Origin: Eretmocerus hayati
Taxonomy: Eukaryota > Arthropoda > Insecta > Hymenoptera > Aphelinidae
Direction: 5' to 3'
Assembly: GCA_029851415.1 (NCBI GenBank)
Contig: CM056742.1
Coordinates: forward strand, 145,705,121-145,769,120
Length of the DNA: 64,000 nt
The translations under genes were made by a program, and so were the position numbers. Position 1 is the stretch's first letter. Each line of letters starts with the position of its first letter. Under the pieces are notes generated by a model. It was not told the origin of the DNA, ran no database searches, and was given only the letters and a program-made list of their open reading frames with translations. Of this stretch, positions 12,811-25,400 are shown piece after piece.

Positions 12811-15800
12811 CTACGACCATGCTTGCACATCGTGAATGTATAATGGTGTATATTCGCGAAATATGTGTATGCGAACGGCACGTGCAAGCCATTTGGCCAC
12901 GGGCCATCTCTCGTTTCCGCACCTCTCCACTTCCGATGCATACATAGTTTTGCTGTTGGCCATACACCAGCTATTCAACAGAGAACCCGAACCATCAGGG
13001 CGGCTCGAATTCAACCTCCTTCAGAAGTAGAATCAGCCATAGATATACATGTATAGAATGCTTCTACTCTAGGCAATACGGGTGGGCTATGGTGAACTTG
13101 GCTTCAAAACAAGCTTGCAGAAATTGCTTAGAGATGCAGTATATTTCTAGTCTTGTGTCGCCCGATAAGGATGGTAAGTGACGCGAGAAATTGAGCCAAG
13201 ATGAGTTTTGTCAAGATGGATGAGACTTTTCTGAGAAGTTTTGCTCAATCTCCACCAGGATATTTGGTTGGTGCTCTGGACAAAATCATACAAAAAGTGG
13301 AAGTAACTATTGGAAAGTAGACTTTTTGAAAAGTCATTATTACTTTCGTCTACTTCTAGATCATTGAAGAGGAATTCGTACATTTCTCAATCAGTCTGAA
13401 CCTTTCTAATTATTTTTTTTTAGCAAACAGTATTGACGAATTTGAATAAATAATCGAGCTATTTGCATCTTGAGATACTGTTTATGACATGTATTGGAAT
13501 GAATCGAAATTAATCGTCACGGACTACGGCGATATTCCATGTTGATTAATGTGGAAATACGATCTGTACTACACAAATTCTAGTGATTTGATAGAGTATT
13601 CCAGAATGTGACCAATATTCAGCACAGATAGGTCGAGCTTGGAATCAATAAGCACCTCATTCATGGAGTAAGAAGTAAATAATCAGTTGCATAAATATTT
13701 TAACACAACAATGTTCATAATATTGCAGCTCTCTGAGACGCATTCCTGAGAAACAAGACGCAAGGTGCTCCATTTACCAACTAAAACCAAGTCGGAAAGC
13801 TTCGTGATATTAGTGAAGTTCTTATTGAACCAGCCGATTGGACCAGTAATTCAACCAGCTGATTGAAAATTCAACCAACTGGTTGAACTCCCAGTAATAT
13901 AACAAGAGTTACGGCAGTCAACAAGTTGAATTTTCTCAACCAACTGATAAAATTTATTAATTGTAAATTCAACGATGATACTCAACCGGCAACAAATGTC
14001 AAAATTTCTAAAAAACAAATTCGGTTGAATCTTTAGATTCCTCAGACGAAATGCCATATTCATGCTATGAGACATCAACAGACATGCTGTTTGAGTCGTA
14101 GAAGACTCGTATCTCATCAGAGTGTTTCTTCCCTTTCCTATCTTTCTGGTGCTATTTTGTGCACTATGTTTTTGCTCAATTTATTTCCACAAGGAGCCTC
14201 ATGTTTTTTATCTTTATTGTTACAGAAGGTATTTCAAGACTTGGCAGCTAACCTTCCGCGCAGTCCGTTTAGGTCACCCTTGGAAATCGGATGCTGCTGT
14301 TTTACTTGAAAATACTATGGAGACATTCTGAAATGATAGCGCATCGCAACTGCAGCAGTATTAGTCATTGGAAGTGTTTTTGGAATTCCTCGAAGGTTGA
14401 AAATCCTTTCCAAGGTATCACATTTTTCATGGCTAAATTCTTCACAGAAAACGGCACATACCAAACCATGAAATTTTCTAAATGATATGGATGAAGCTTC
14501 AACCGTAGTGAAAGCATACTTCTAATTCTGGATTCTATCACATCAATCGCAAGTTATGCAATCACTATGAGCTAGTGAGATTGGAAACACCTTTTACAGG
14601 ACAGTCAGATTCTCTAATAAGCCGCAGCAACTGCCACTAATAAGGAGAGATCTATCTTTCCGAGTTCTGGATTCGTCACAAAATCTGAGAAACATTTTGT
14701 TATTGTGCGAAATGAAGGCATCTTCAAGGATTTAATTCCAAGGGCCTCTGCTATCCTGAGATACAATTATGGAGATTAACATTGGCCGTATAGACCTATG
14801 TTGAAAAGTCGTACATATAGACATACTACTATTGCTGATCTGCATCAACTGTATCTCAGGATAGAAGGCCCATGAAACTAATTCCTTTGAGGTACCGTCG
14901 TTTTTCATCAAAACAAGATGATTTCGAAAGTTTGAGACGAATCCAGGACCCGTAAGGTAATTGAACCTCTCCAATCGGACCTGTCCTTGTAAGGAGCAAT
15001 TTGATGAAGATGAAATATTCATCACTTTCTTCGTGACTGAAGAATCGTACACCAGAAGAGTTACAAGAGAAATTTTAGTCTGAAAGAGAACTGTTAACTG
15101 TCTAGACTTCCCAGAAAATCAACATCGCCAGAGCGCCTGAATGACACGAATCTACTTCAGTGGATATGTATGTCCAGTACCCTCTAGTCATGCATTAGAA
15201 AATGATAGAGACGAATCCAGTGGTGAAATAAATTCTGTCATTAAAGATTCCCAGCCCTACATACTGAATCACGCACCACATGCTTAGCATGAACATAGAA
15301 CAACGCAAGCTTCCTCACTCGAACGCTCACAACCCATCATACTAGTCTGCGTGCCACAACATATTACACACTCGCAAACCTTACAATTCCATCAGTATAA
15401 ATAGCAATCCTGTTACTGCATACTAGCACTCTATAGCAATTGAAACACACGCTCGCGGGGAAAGCAGGATAATCAAAGCTTCTATGCTGTTAGCTATAAG
15501 AGGCTAACTTCATGGTAACCGAGCCACGCGAACACCATATCTCTTCTCTTTGAAAACTGCATACAGAGAGATACCATATCAGTATCTAACCGTAGGCCAT
15601 CTATTGAGCATACCTACAAGATGGTAAGTATGCAGAAGCAAAGAGGACATCACTGTATCAAGCCCTAAGGCCAACACCTACGATATTTTCTGTATAACAG
15701 AGGTTGGCGACCGCAGAAGCACATCAGGAGCATCAAACCAAGTCAGATAAGAGCTCAGGGTGCGTTTATATGTGCACACGGTAGATTTGATTGTCGCGCA

Positions 15801-15929
15801 TGATGCAGCAATGAGATAGAGGAAGTATATAGGAAGTGAAAGAGATGGTTGGATAAGTGGATGAACCGTACAAGGCAGAGAAGAGAGATGGAGATTGAAC
15901 TCGTACATTGCATGAGATGAGGAACTCAC
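12811..15929. other. No supported gene
   Basis: Unassigned AT-rich sequence. Around 13840-13990 there are several copies of a TTCAACCA/TGGTTGAA word in both orientations, including the short palindrome TTCAACCAACTGGTTGAA near 13878. No frame shows a recognisable product. Confidence 0.4.
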
Positions 15930-16118
15930 CATCAAAGAAGAGTCTTGCGATGTCGCATCATCAGGGCGTGGGCGTTGGCGCTTACTTTGATTCGATTTTC
16001 CTTCTGACGCCCTCATTCTCTTAATCATTCTCGTTACTATGTGGACTATTATATTCAACCACATAGGCAAGCCACTACTTGGCGATACTCGTAATTCACT
16101 CTGGTATCTAGACTCCAT
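15930..16118 (-). CDS. Possible 5' coding exon, unrecognised protein
   Basis: An ATG at 16118 opens 63 codons on the minus strand that end exactly at GATG|GTGAGT, a strong donor whose GT begins at 15929 (phase 0). The peptide has a short hydrophobic stretch (MWLNIIVHIVTRMI) and then a basic, polar tail with SKRQRPRP. The frame continues past the donor for about 80 codons without any clear motif, so the donor is the main evidence. I recognise no family and found no partner exon by eye. It could be a chance frame. Confidence 0.22.
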
Positions 16119-17923
16119 TGTCGTACATTTTCTATTCTATTTCTTGGAAGGATTGGAAGGAAGAAAAGAAAAAAGGCTCGTCTCTATCTATCTGGAATTT
16201 TGTATGGGTGATATGAGGCGTCTAGTCCAAACCATAAACTCTCCCAACGAAAGTGTGATATGAAAGCTTCATGTATAGTAAAGAGAGAGAACCCAACTTT
16301 GTTTACGATTCACTGGATTTAAAAGCAGTTTCTCTGATGATGGTGTGGTGTGTTCGATGAAATGGTTCAGAACTTTTCGCTTTCTTCACTGGACATTATT
16401 ACAAAGCATTTTGCTGAGTTAGCCAGGACAACTCTATGATTTTTCTTCTGTGCCTAAAAGTAGACGGACTAATCTCTTTGGAAGCTGATCATATATCACA
16501 CTTGTCGGATCCGTTGTCGTGTCAGCGCCGGATTTGAGTCATTTTTTTTGTCTGTGGGGCGTTGAACTGTTGTTAATACTGGTGCCAAAAATATCGCAGT
16601 CATGACACATAACGCGATGTCACTTCACCTTTTGATCACATGATTGAATGCAGAATGAGCATTGACAAGTTTTCAAATTCACAACACGTAACACCTTCCT
16701 GCACGATGAATTCGCACTTGGCTGACTGCGCCCGAAAACTCAATACTGGATATCAATGGAATAATAAGAATCACTGATCGTCAGACTGGTAAAAGCTTTA
16801 CTCGGTGTACGCGATTTTCGAGCTTATCGCCGAATGTGTGATTGTGTAACTACCATACGGTTGAATGATAATGAATTGTGAATTGCGACTTTCCCCCCTT
16901 CCGAGAGACCTTTAACCAAGCAACAATGAGAGCAATTGACGATACACAACAAAGTTGTCCCTTCCAAATTTGGCTTTCCATCATCAAAACAGAGAGACTC
17001 GCGAATATTCTGTGTTCGCTCTGCTTGGCAACCCGAATTTATTGAAGTAATGAGTATCGGGAAGTACGTAAGAAAACTTACCACATGAATTCGAATGAAA
17101 CAAAGGCAAATATAGTGGGGAACCTCAATGGCTGCCCTCTATCAAACATATTCTCTTCACCCTCTTCGAGAGTAGAGAGAATATTTGTAACGGGGAGCTC
17201 TGCTATCGGCTTCTATCTGTCTCATCCGCCGTACATTTCTCTACGGTCCTGGTCGTTTTCCGAATGCGTAAAATACGGACGCAGGGGTTTGTGACATTCG
17301 ACAAATGTAGACAAACGGACGAGACAAGAGGAGAGAGATAAGCCACCGCGAGGGGAGCGCCGAATAGCCACGTTAATTTAACAATCCAAGCAAATGATCA
17401 AAAGGGCATATTCTGTGCGCATTGCAATGGTTCTGGGTTCTGTAGAATGATAGGGGAAAATGCTGATTCGCAAAAGCTTTGTGACAGCTATTTTAGACTC
17501 TGGAGTCCGTATCTCAATTTAGGTATATATAGGGTATTAGATTGAAAAAAAAACAATTGTTTTTGAAGCAGTATGAAATCAGAAGGAGTATGACAAATGA
17601 TCCTCAAACCGATAGAGTAACAAAAATAATTTGGAGTGGACTGCAACTAAGACAGTTGTTACTAGAGCTAAGATTACCCGAGCAGCCTGCAATTGTTGAT
17701 CAGTTAGAAGAGGTCTATGAAGTTCTGGCAACCTTCTTTCTTGCTTAAAATCCAATCGTATCTTTTGACATATTCTTCCTTCTGATTATTTTTCGTATCG
17801 TCATCATTCCAGGGCAGTGATGGATGTGAAAAATTCTGAAGACTGTTTCAAAGCCAAGTTCTTGTCATGTTCACAAGAAAAACAAGACGAGAGCATCGAT
17901 TTCACTGGGTTTGCTATATTTTA
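16119..17923. other. Mostly unassigned; one weak frame
   Basis: AT-rich sequence. At 17542-17748 on the plus strand a 68-codon frame ends in a helix-like, leucine-rich segment (LQLRQLLLELRLPEQ) with mixed codon use. It has no known motif. Nothing else in the interval is supported. Confidence 0.3.
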
Positions 17924-17931
17924 CTCTGGTA
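17924..17931. repeat. Target-site duplication of hAT element 1, left
   Basis: CTCTGGTA, repeated exactly at 19405-19412. Eight base pairs is the diagnostic duplication length of hAT transposons. Confidence 0.93.
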
Positions 17932-18250
17932 TAGTGCTGCCGCGATAATCGATAAATTGTCGATGTCGTATCGCGATATCGATAAAAACGATATCGACAT
18001 CGAAATCGATAACCCTTATTGTTTCCGACATCGATAACGACATTGCTTGGGCGACATTAATTGTCGATCGACATTATATCGCGACATGTCGCGATATTAT
18101 CGATATCGAGGTTATTTTCTTCAATCCGAACAGAATCATCCCTAAAATGACATTCGAAGTATGAATTTTGAGAATATTGAAATGAGTGAGAGCGCCAACT
18201 AGTTGTAAACAGAAAATTTTATCATATAACACAATATCCTGCCTAAAATT

Positions 18251-18402
18251 AATGACTCATTTGGAACGACTCAAGGATTTGGGATATATTCAAATTACTC
18301 ATTTGAAAAATGATCCAAGAGGAATGACTCAATTAATTGGGCTCATGTCAAACGAGTCATTTCTGGTATCCCAAATCCCTGAATCATTTCAAATGAGTCA
18401 TT
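18251..18402. mobile_element. Small palindromic MITE nested in hAT copy 1
   Basis: About 37 bp at each end are near-perfect reverse complements, starting AATGACTCATTTGGAA and ending in AAATGAGTCATT. The interior contains further ACTCATTT/AAACGAGTCATT words. It is 152 bp with no coding capacity. It lies wholly inside the hAT element, so it probably inserted later. I could not identify a target duplication. Confidence 0.6.
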
Positions 18403-18684
18403 CATTTCACGTAGGATAATATGCCACATATACCAGTGGTGCACGATAAGTTAACGAGAATTCCAACTGAAGTCATGTTAACAAATATTGCAGAATCTCA
18501 TACTTCACACATTTGATGTTTTACTGGTTCTATTGTCTCTTACGCACAATTTTCGAATTCATCGTTCGTTGAAGCTTTTGGCTTGGTTATATCCTGTTGT
18601 TGACTGCTTGTTGGTTCATTTTTTGATTTCTCTTTTGATCGCATCTCTTAATCGGAACTACTTGAATCTGAATCTTCACTAACA

Positions 18685-19020
18685 AGGAACACCCAGGGGT
18701 TGTGATGTGGGTTGTGGAACACGGATTTGGCTGAAACTATGGGGATGTCTCCTTTTACTGCCAAAAGATGAAATCCAGAGCCGCACGTGCAAATCTCCAA
18801 CCGTTTCCGAGCTGCAGCTCATAACATTAGCATTACGAGTATATCTATATATATCTTTTTCAAGCATGGGCCCATATGGGCAATGTGAATGTTATAGGCT
18901 GTAGCTTGAAAATGGTTGGGCATTTGCAACTGCGGCTCTAAGTTTCACTTTTTTGTGGTAAAAGGAGACTATCTGCAGAGTTTCAGCCAAATCCATGGCC
19001 CACAACCCCTGAGTGCTCCT
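18685..19020. mobile_element. MITE family A, copy 1, nested in hAT copy 1
   Basis: A 336-bp palindromic element. Its left end (AGGAACACCCAGGGGTTGTG) mirrors its right end (CACAACCCCTGAGTGCTCCT), and the arms continue inwards through CTCCTTTTACTGCCAAAAGA and its mirror. Comparison with hAT copy 2, which lacks it, places its edges within a few bases of these positions. The same arm sequence recurs at 49303-50549. The CAGGGGTTG start resembles hAT-type ends, but I see no clean 8-bp duplication. Confidence 0.65.
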
Positions 19021-19404
19021 CGTAAGTCTTTGACGATGGCATCATTAATTATATCAGTTCGCGCGAAAGGTTCGATAGAACTGATTGAAGTATCGGTTCC
19101 ACCTGGCTTTTCGTATTTACAAACTCACACTCGCACACTGTTCACTCGGTCACATTCAGCCTACGGGGCAATCCATTAATCACGTGAGGAAAACTTTTGC
19201 ATATCCCTACTCTCACTGAGGATCGAAAAAAATTTCACGATATCGATAATATCGTCGATAAATTATTGTGAGGGTCGATACGATAACGACAATTGACCTT
19301 CGACATTTTTCGACATCGATAACGACATCGATAAGCCATGAAATGTCGATGCTCGATAACGACATCTTCAAATTATCGATTTTTATCGTATCGCGGCAGC
19401 ACTA

Positions 19405-19412
19405 CTCTGGTA
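19405..19412. repeat. Target-site duplication of hAT element 1, right
   Basis: CTCTGGTA, an exact match to 17924-17931. Confidence 0.93.
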
Positions 19413-22400
19413 TGAAAAATACTTTGAGCGCGGCCACTCCGAGACAGCTGATGCTATAGTGACATTTTCATAAAAATCATATCGAGCACGTGATCTTATT
19501 TGATGTTATCTAAATTTTCAGAAAATTTTAGTAGCAAATGAAATGTAACCCTATAAAATCTAGGTTTTTGTGACAAAAATAATTGACACGATCGTTTTAA
19601 AAGTGTAATCAAGTCGACAAGGGCAGAGTAGGCAAAATTTCAAGTAATCACTGTGCGAGCCACTGTGCTTAGCCACAATTTTCAGAGTGACGAATCAAGC
19701 ATAAAATTTCTAAAAAAATATGATTCCTCTAGAAGGGACGAAACGGCTCTTTCTCGTATGACAAATCTTCAAGTCGAAGTATACCATCGTCGACGACCAT
19801 TGCACTCTGGGGGGAACGACACTCGTATAATCGAGCAATCGCATTTATATTATAGCTGCAACCACGAGCAGTGAACCAAGCAGTGCGACACGGCACAGAT
19901 TTGTAGCGACCAGTCGCGCTTCGCAGTCGCGACACCGAAATGGTGCAATTGCAGGATGCGGTCTCGGTCGGTTTTGCTTGAAAAAATTTTATAGGCAACC
20001 GCAATACAATTCACGATGGCATGCAGCAATTCCTACAAAAATAATTTCACACATCCGCTCCAAGAGAAGAATAATGTGAATCGAGTAGTACATCACACAT
20101 TTTTCATGTTATAACAAAGCAGTAGTAAATGGTAAAATCCATCACACAGTAGTCAAGTTTTTATATTACTTGATGAAGTGACCATGTCAATGGTATACTC
20201 AGTTTATGTATGTTAGCATGGGGTCGGCGGAAAAAGCTCGACAAGTAGATATTGCAAGCACATAATGCATATAAAAGACGCGACGACGACTGCTCTTGTG
20301 TGTCGTTGGCGTCAACACTTTGCACATGAAATGAGCGAACAATGGCTGAGTGCAATTGCAAGTGAGTGCAAGCTCTTCATGAATGTACGGGACATCAACT
20401 ACGCCCATTGCGTGCTTTTATTTTCCCATTTCGCGAGCTGTGGCGCGACTGAGAGCACGTAAACGTGAATTGCACGCATATTACATGCATGTCAGTCTGC
20501 TTGATGCTCACCCTTTATTTTTTTACAGAGTGACATTTATTTGAAGAGTTAGACCCGATGGAGAGTTCATATAGATTCTCATGATTCTTTGAGTAACGGA
20601 TTGTGCTGACAGATTTGGAGTATCGACGAGAGCGATGAGTTAGAATTGTTGATGCGCTCGGACAGCGGTATAGATGTTTGGTGGTCGTGTCACAAGAAAT
20701 CAAAAGATAATTATGAGTGCAATTTTACAACATACTGCTTAAATTTTTGGTATTTTTGTTGGAAGGTGGCTTTCTATTACAGGGACACATTTTCTTTTCA
20801 ATCTAAACCTAGCCCAGTTTTCACTAGCAACTGCAATACGAAATATCCAAAATTACATCATCTGAATGGGTTCGCTGGTTCCTTCAGTTATTTCAATATT
20901 CTAACTCTCAATAGATGCATTTGACTTCATGGATTTTGAACAGTTTTTTACATCCATAACGGAAAATGGAAACGAGGAAGAGTCGAAAAGGAAATGGTAT
21001 ACAGAGGGGTCTTCTATCAATTCTTAAGACCCTTAATCGGAGCTAAATGAGCGCGAAGGATTACTGATATTTTTCGAAGGATACTCCACAATAAAAACTA
21101 ACCAACATAGCTTGAAAAGACAGAAACAGAAAGGAGTTTGAGAAGAAAAGAAAGATTTGGTATTGTTCCCAAAGCCAGAGTATCAAAACTCGATTGAAGG
21201 GAATCTAGTGTACGTGTGGTCTCGCGCGAAATCTAAGCTCATTACGAAAACACACAGACACATCTGCTGAGTTGTTCGTAGGGGAAAGGTTCCGTAACAA
21301 TGAACCCCGCAAGCAATGAGAGAGAGAAAGAGAGAGACTTTGGATTTGAGTCCGCAATCAAGGCACGATCCCCTATAATACACCAGCATCCTGAATCGAG
21401 TCGTCTTCCGCGAGCATTTCTATTCAATTCGTGACGACGAATTAGCGACGATTGCAATTGTTGCTCATAGTCTTCCTATATATCCTAGGTTAACCCTAGA
21501 ACATCAATACCATGGTCTACCACTAGGCGGCGTCACACGAATCAAAAGTCAGAAGCGATTAACTGCTGAAGCGAGGCTATAGATATAGTTTCTTTTCTCA
21601 TTCAGCTCTCGCTCACTTAAACGTCAAAGAAAGGGAAAGGAACTTGGATCTGAAAGAGAAAAGGGAAGCTATAAGGAGCAAGTTGGAAGTGATGCTGGCC
21701 AGTTTTTTTCACGTCCATGGCGCTCTCATTCATCAGAACGACGCGATCCGAGCGATCCGATTAACTCATGCACCAGCGAGCAAAGCTCATCATGTCAGTC
21801 TGAGTATAGAGCATGACTTTTAACCTGACGCTCTTCTCGACTATTTCCTCATAAGAAGCAGCAGCATCAGAATATAAGAACAGTGGCGGCAAAATCGAGA
21901 GCAATCCACGCATGTTTTGTTCAAACTGATGACCGTATTGCACTTGGTTGGTTTATAATGATGAGTAGCCCCCTTTACATGGATGTACTGCACATTGAAT
22001 CTTCATGCATCATACGTCCGAAGCTGTTACTGTATGCCTCTGTTGCTGCATGGACTCTGTGCTTGCTTTCTAATTACCGATTCTGCTCTCTCAGCACCAT
22101 CAGAGAGCAAGTACCACAGCTGATGATCGATTAACGTACTGTTGTGGTGCTATACTTATATTGTTTGGGCGAGTGGGTCGATAACGATCAGCTCAATGAT
22201 TTGCGGAAGAAGTGTGATGGTATACTGGTTGCAACAACACTGTAAGATGTTGGAATCATTTTTTTTTTTTTTTTCATCTCTCTTCGACCATGCATCAGCA
22301 GTTACAAAGCAGGATTTCTGCTGAGTATTAAGATTACTGACTTTCAAATGATGAATCTGTGTTAGAAAGTATGTTTGGATGATTTACGGGAGCTTGCAGT

Positions 22401-25400
22401 GTCAGTACAAAGTAAGCAACCAAGGTAATCTCCAAAGAAACTCTCATGGTATCATTTTCTCCTGTCGATTTCATCTTTGACAACAATAACTAACAGGTGT
22501 ATTTGCCAGATTCAAAGTATCTGATCTTGTGATCGATACATTTAGTCAAAACAATTTGGTCCACAGATGAATCAAGTCAACACTGCACTGGAGATATCCA
22601 AAGTTCAAACAGTCTCAAGAATTCATGAATCTTTTCCCAAAGTTCATTTACGAGTCATATACAGAACCGATCCACTAGATTTACATAGATTTGTGAGTTT
22701 TGTGACCGAGGTTTTAAGTGTCGATAATCCTGATTGGACTATGTTTCCAATGTGTACTGTACCATGAGAAATCGAGATATGAAACTCAACCGATCTGCCA
22801 ACAAGGTGGAGTCTGTCCAAATCAACAATTTTTCGTACAATATTATACCATGAAATTTTGATTTACATAGCAAGGTAAAGCACATGTCTCATTTTCTTCC
22901 AGGCATGTTCTCTTCATGACACTTCTCAGAATAAAACCTGCTCGCTGGTTCAAATTCTCAAAAGACTTCAAGTGCAGAACTGATGTATTAGAGTCTCAAC
23001 ATCAAGGCCAACCAGTATCTCTAAAAAAATCCAGCTCCATATTCATTCTATCCTCTTCCGCCACAAGATATTCCATTATGAACAATTTCAAAGTTCAACA
23101 TTCGTGCCAGTCTATCCAAAATTGCGACCAAGGAAGAGCATTCTACAGCTGACACAACATCGAGAGCTGCAATCATGTGAGAAAGCTTGGACGTTTCTTT
23201 GAAGAAAAGGACCTCTGTAGCAAATCACTGCAACGTGTCCTCTCATATCTCTCTCTCTCGGCCTCGTGTTGTTTTTTTTTTTCGCCAAGTCGTTCCTCTA
23301 CAGGCTTTCTTGACTCTCTCGAGGTAACCAACCAACCTATACCTCATGCAGCTTCTCAGAGAAGGAATACGGCATCGCGCTAAGTTAGAGGTTACGGCCT
23401 CGCCTCGTTCCTCTCGAGGCTAGACAAGGAGAGTATACGAGACCGATGTGCCTCACCCGGACAAGATAGCAGCAGCATAGAAGTATTATATATTAGGGAC
23501 GTTCGAGACTCTCTTGATGATGCGGTATATAAGCCTGAAGCAGTGACTCAGGATAGTCGTCTACGTCGTTGGGAGAGAAGAAGAGACTGATACGCGAGGA
23601 TATAGAGAAGAAGAAAGATCAAGGAGGCTGTGAGCTTGTTGGGAGACACGAGGATGAACGAACTATGTCGTATATATTCTAGTAGAAGAGGAAAAGAGGT
23701 TGTGTAGAGGAGGTGTATATGGTGATTCATGCGGGGGTCTATATTATTAGAGTTGCGGAGGGAACCGAGGAACGGCATGGTCTGCTCTAGGCTAGACGAG
23801 ATAGGCGGCGGCGTGCGGACTAAATTTTTCAAGCTCTTCGATAACGAAACCATTAGGCCGTCGCAATTTGCAATAAATAGTTTCTTGGCCACGTCGTGTT
23901 TTCTCTCTTTCTCTGACCGTGTGCCCCGTACTAAATTATGCTATATACCTAACATGGACGAAAGCATTTCAGGTTCTCACGAAGATTCGCATAACGCAGA
24001 CTCTCTCTTTCTCACACACTCTTCTCCTCTTGCACCACTCTCTTCTGTGGCTTTACTTGACATTTGCTACAAAGCATCATCGTCGTCGTCATTGAGTCAG
24101 TCGTAAGTAAGTATTCGAGATCCATGATGGTCAGCATTATTTCTGACTTGAACCTGTGGATTTTGTCAGCGCAATAATGTGTTCAAGGATGATAATTCTC
24201 CGGGGGCCTCTTTTTATACAATGTTGTTTGTTCTGGTCGACCGCATGAACAAGGTATCGAAAGAGTTTACTTTGACAAACCATGAGTAAGTATAATCTGT
24301 TAAATTTTCACGTGATATACCATTCATAGAATAGAGTGACGAACTTCAAAAGAGTGTTTGTTAAAGAGCTTTCAGTCGTTAAGCAAAGGAAGCAGGTATT
24401 TTTAATTGCTGAGAAGGTCAATTCGCAAATTGGGGACGAGTGAATATGGGAATAGTGATTCACCAAGTTCTCAGGCGAAAATAATCTTTTATAAGTTTTT
24501 TTCTGAGGATAGAGATTGAAAGCTCAGGTGATATCTGACTGACGTAATATACTTCGAACGTTTTATAGAGCCATAAATTTCAACTACTATCGACCAATAC
24601 TTTCTCGCGAGAGTAAAACTGGTAGTTACCCAATGCAAATTCTCATGAATTCTTTCATTTTTACGAGCTGACCAACAACACTATTTCAAAGGAAAGTCAA
24701 CCAATAGACCATATAAGGCGATCTAAATGTACAGGTCGTCGAGAGCAGAGTGAGAAAGTTCAATCTTGATGGCGAAATTGATTTCTAATTTGAATTACCC
24801 CTTTTGTTGCGTTGTTGTTGTGCGAATACTAGTCCCAAATGATAGGTGCTCATATATGCATGCATGAACTGAATAATCACAGCGCAAACACAAATGCTAC
24901 GCAAAGATGCACATGAGATAACATCAAAAGCTCTGGTTTGAGATTTCCCTTAGTACTACTACTGTACACAGCAAGGGAAATTGTTCATCAGAAGTGCAGG
25001 CAGCTGTGCAGAAAAAGTCTTCGTTCTAGATCAAAATTTGCATTTCCATTAGAGGTGATTTGGGTCAGGTAACGATCGCTCTTATATAGCGTTTGCATGA
25101 GTGTTCAAAAGTAGTTCTTTACTCATGCTCTAGTACTTACTTATTTACACGCAAATCTTGAGACACAGATTGAACATGTCTCTTTGTGATAATGCGATGT
25201 GTACTGCACATACTTTTCTTGAAGTGGGGTTCAACGACTCCAGCTAGCACAGGTCAATCAATGAACTTTGTACCCTCAACTCTTTCGTCATTTTTGTAAC
25301 CAGGGAATGAAGTATAAGGAAGCTCAAATACCTGGCTCACCCGAGTTATTGTGCCATATTTACATGAGCATGAATCTTTTGATAATTTATGGCATAATCC

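Larger units (their letters stand above)
17932..19404. mobile_element. hAT-type non-autonomous transposon, copy 1
   Basis: The 1,473-bp element has perfect terminal inverted repeats (TAGTGCTGCCGCGATA) and an exact 8-bp duplication CTCTGGTA on each side, which defines the hAT superfamily. About 180-200 bp at each end is packed with ATCGAT and CGACAT words. The same ends, in the opposite orientation, bound the copy at 53092-53936, and parts of the interior also match, so the two are divergent members of one family. No intact transposase frame remains. Two smaller palindromic elements (18251-18402 and 18685-19020) are inserted in it. Without them it would be close to 1 kb, nearer to copy 2. Confidence 0.93.
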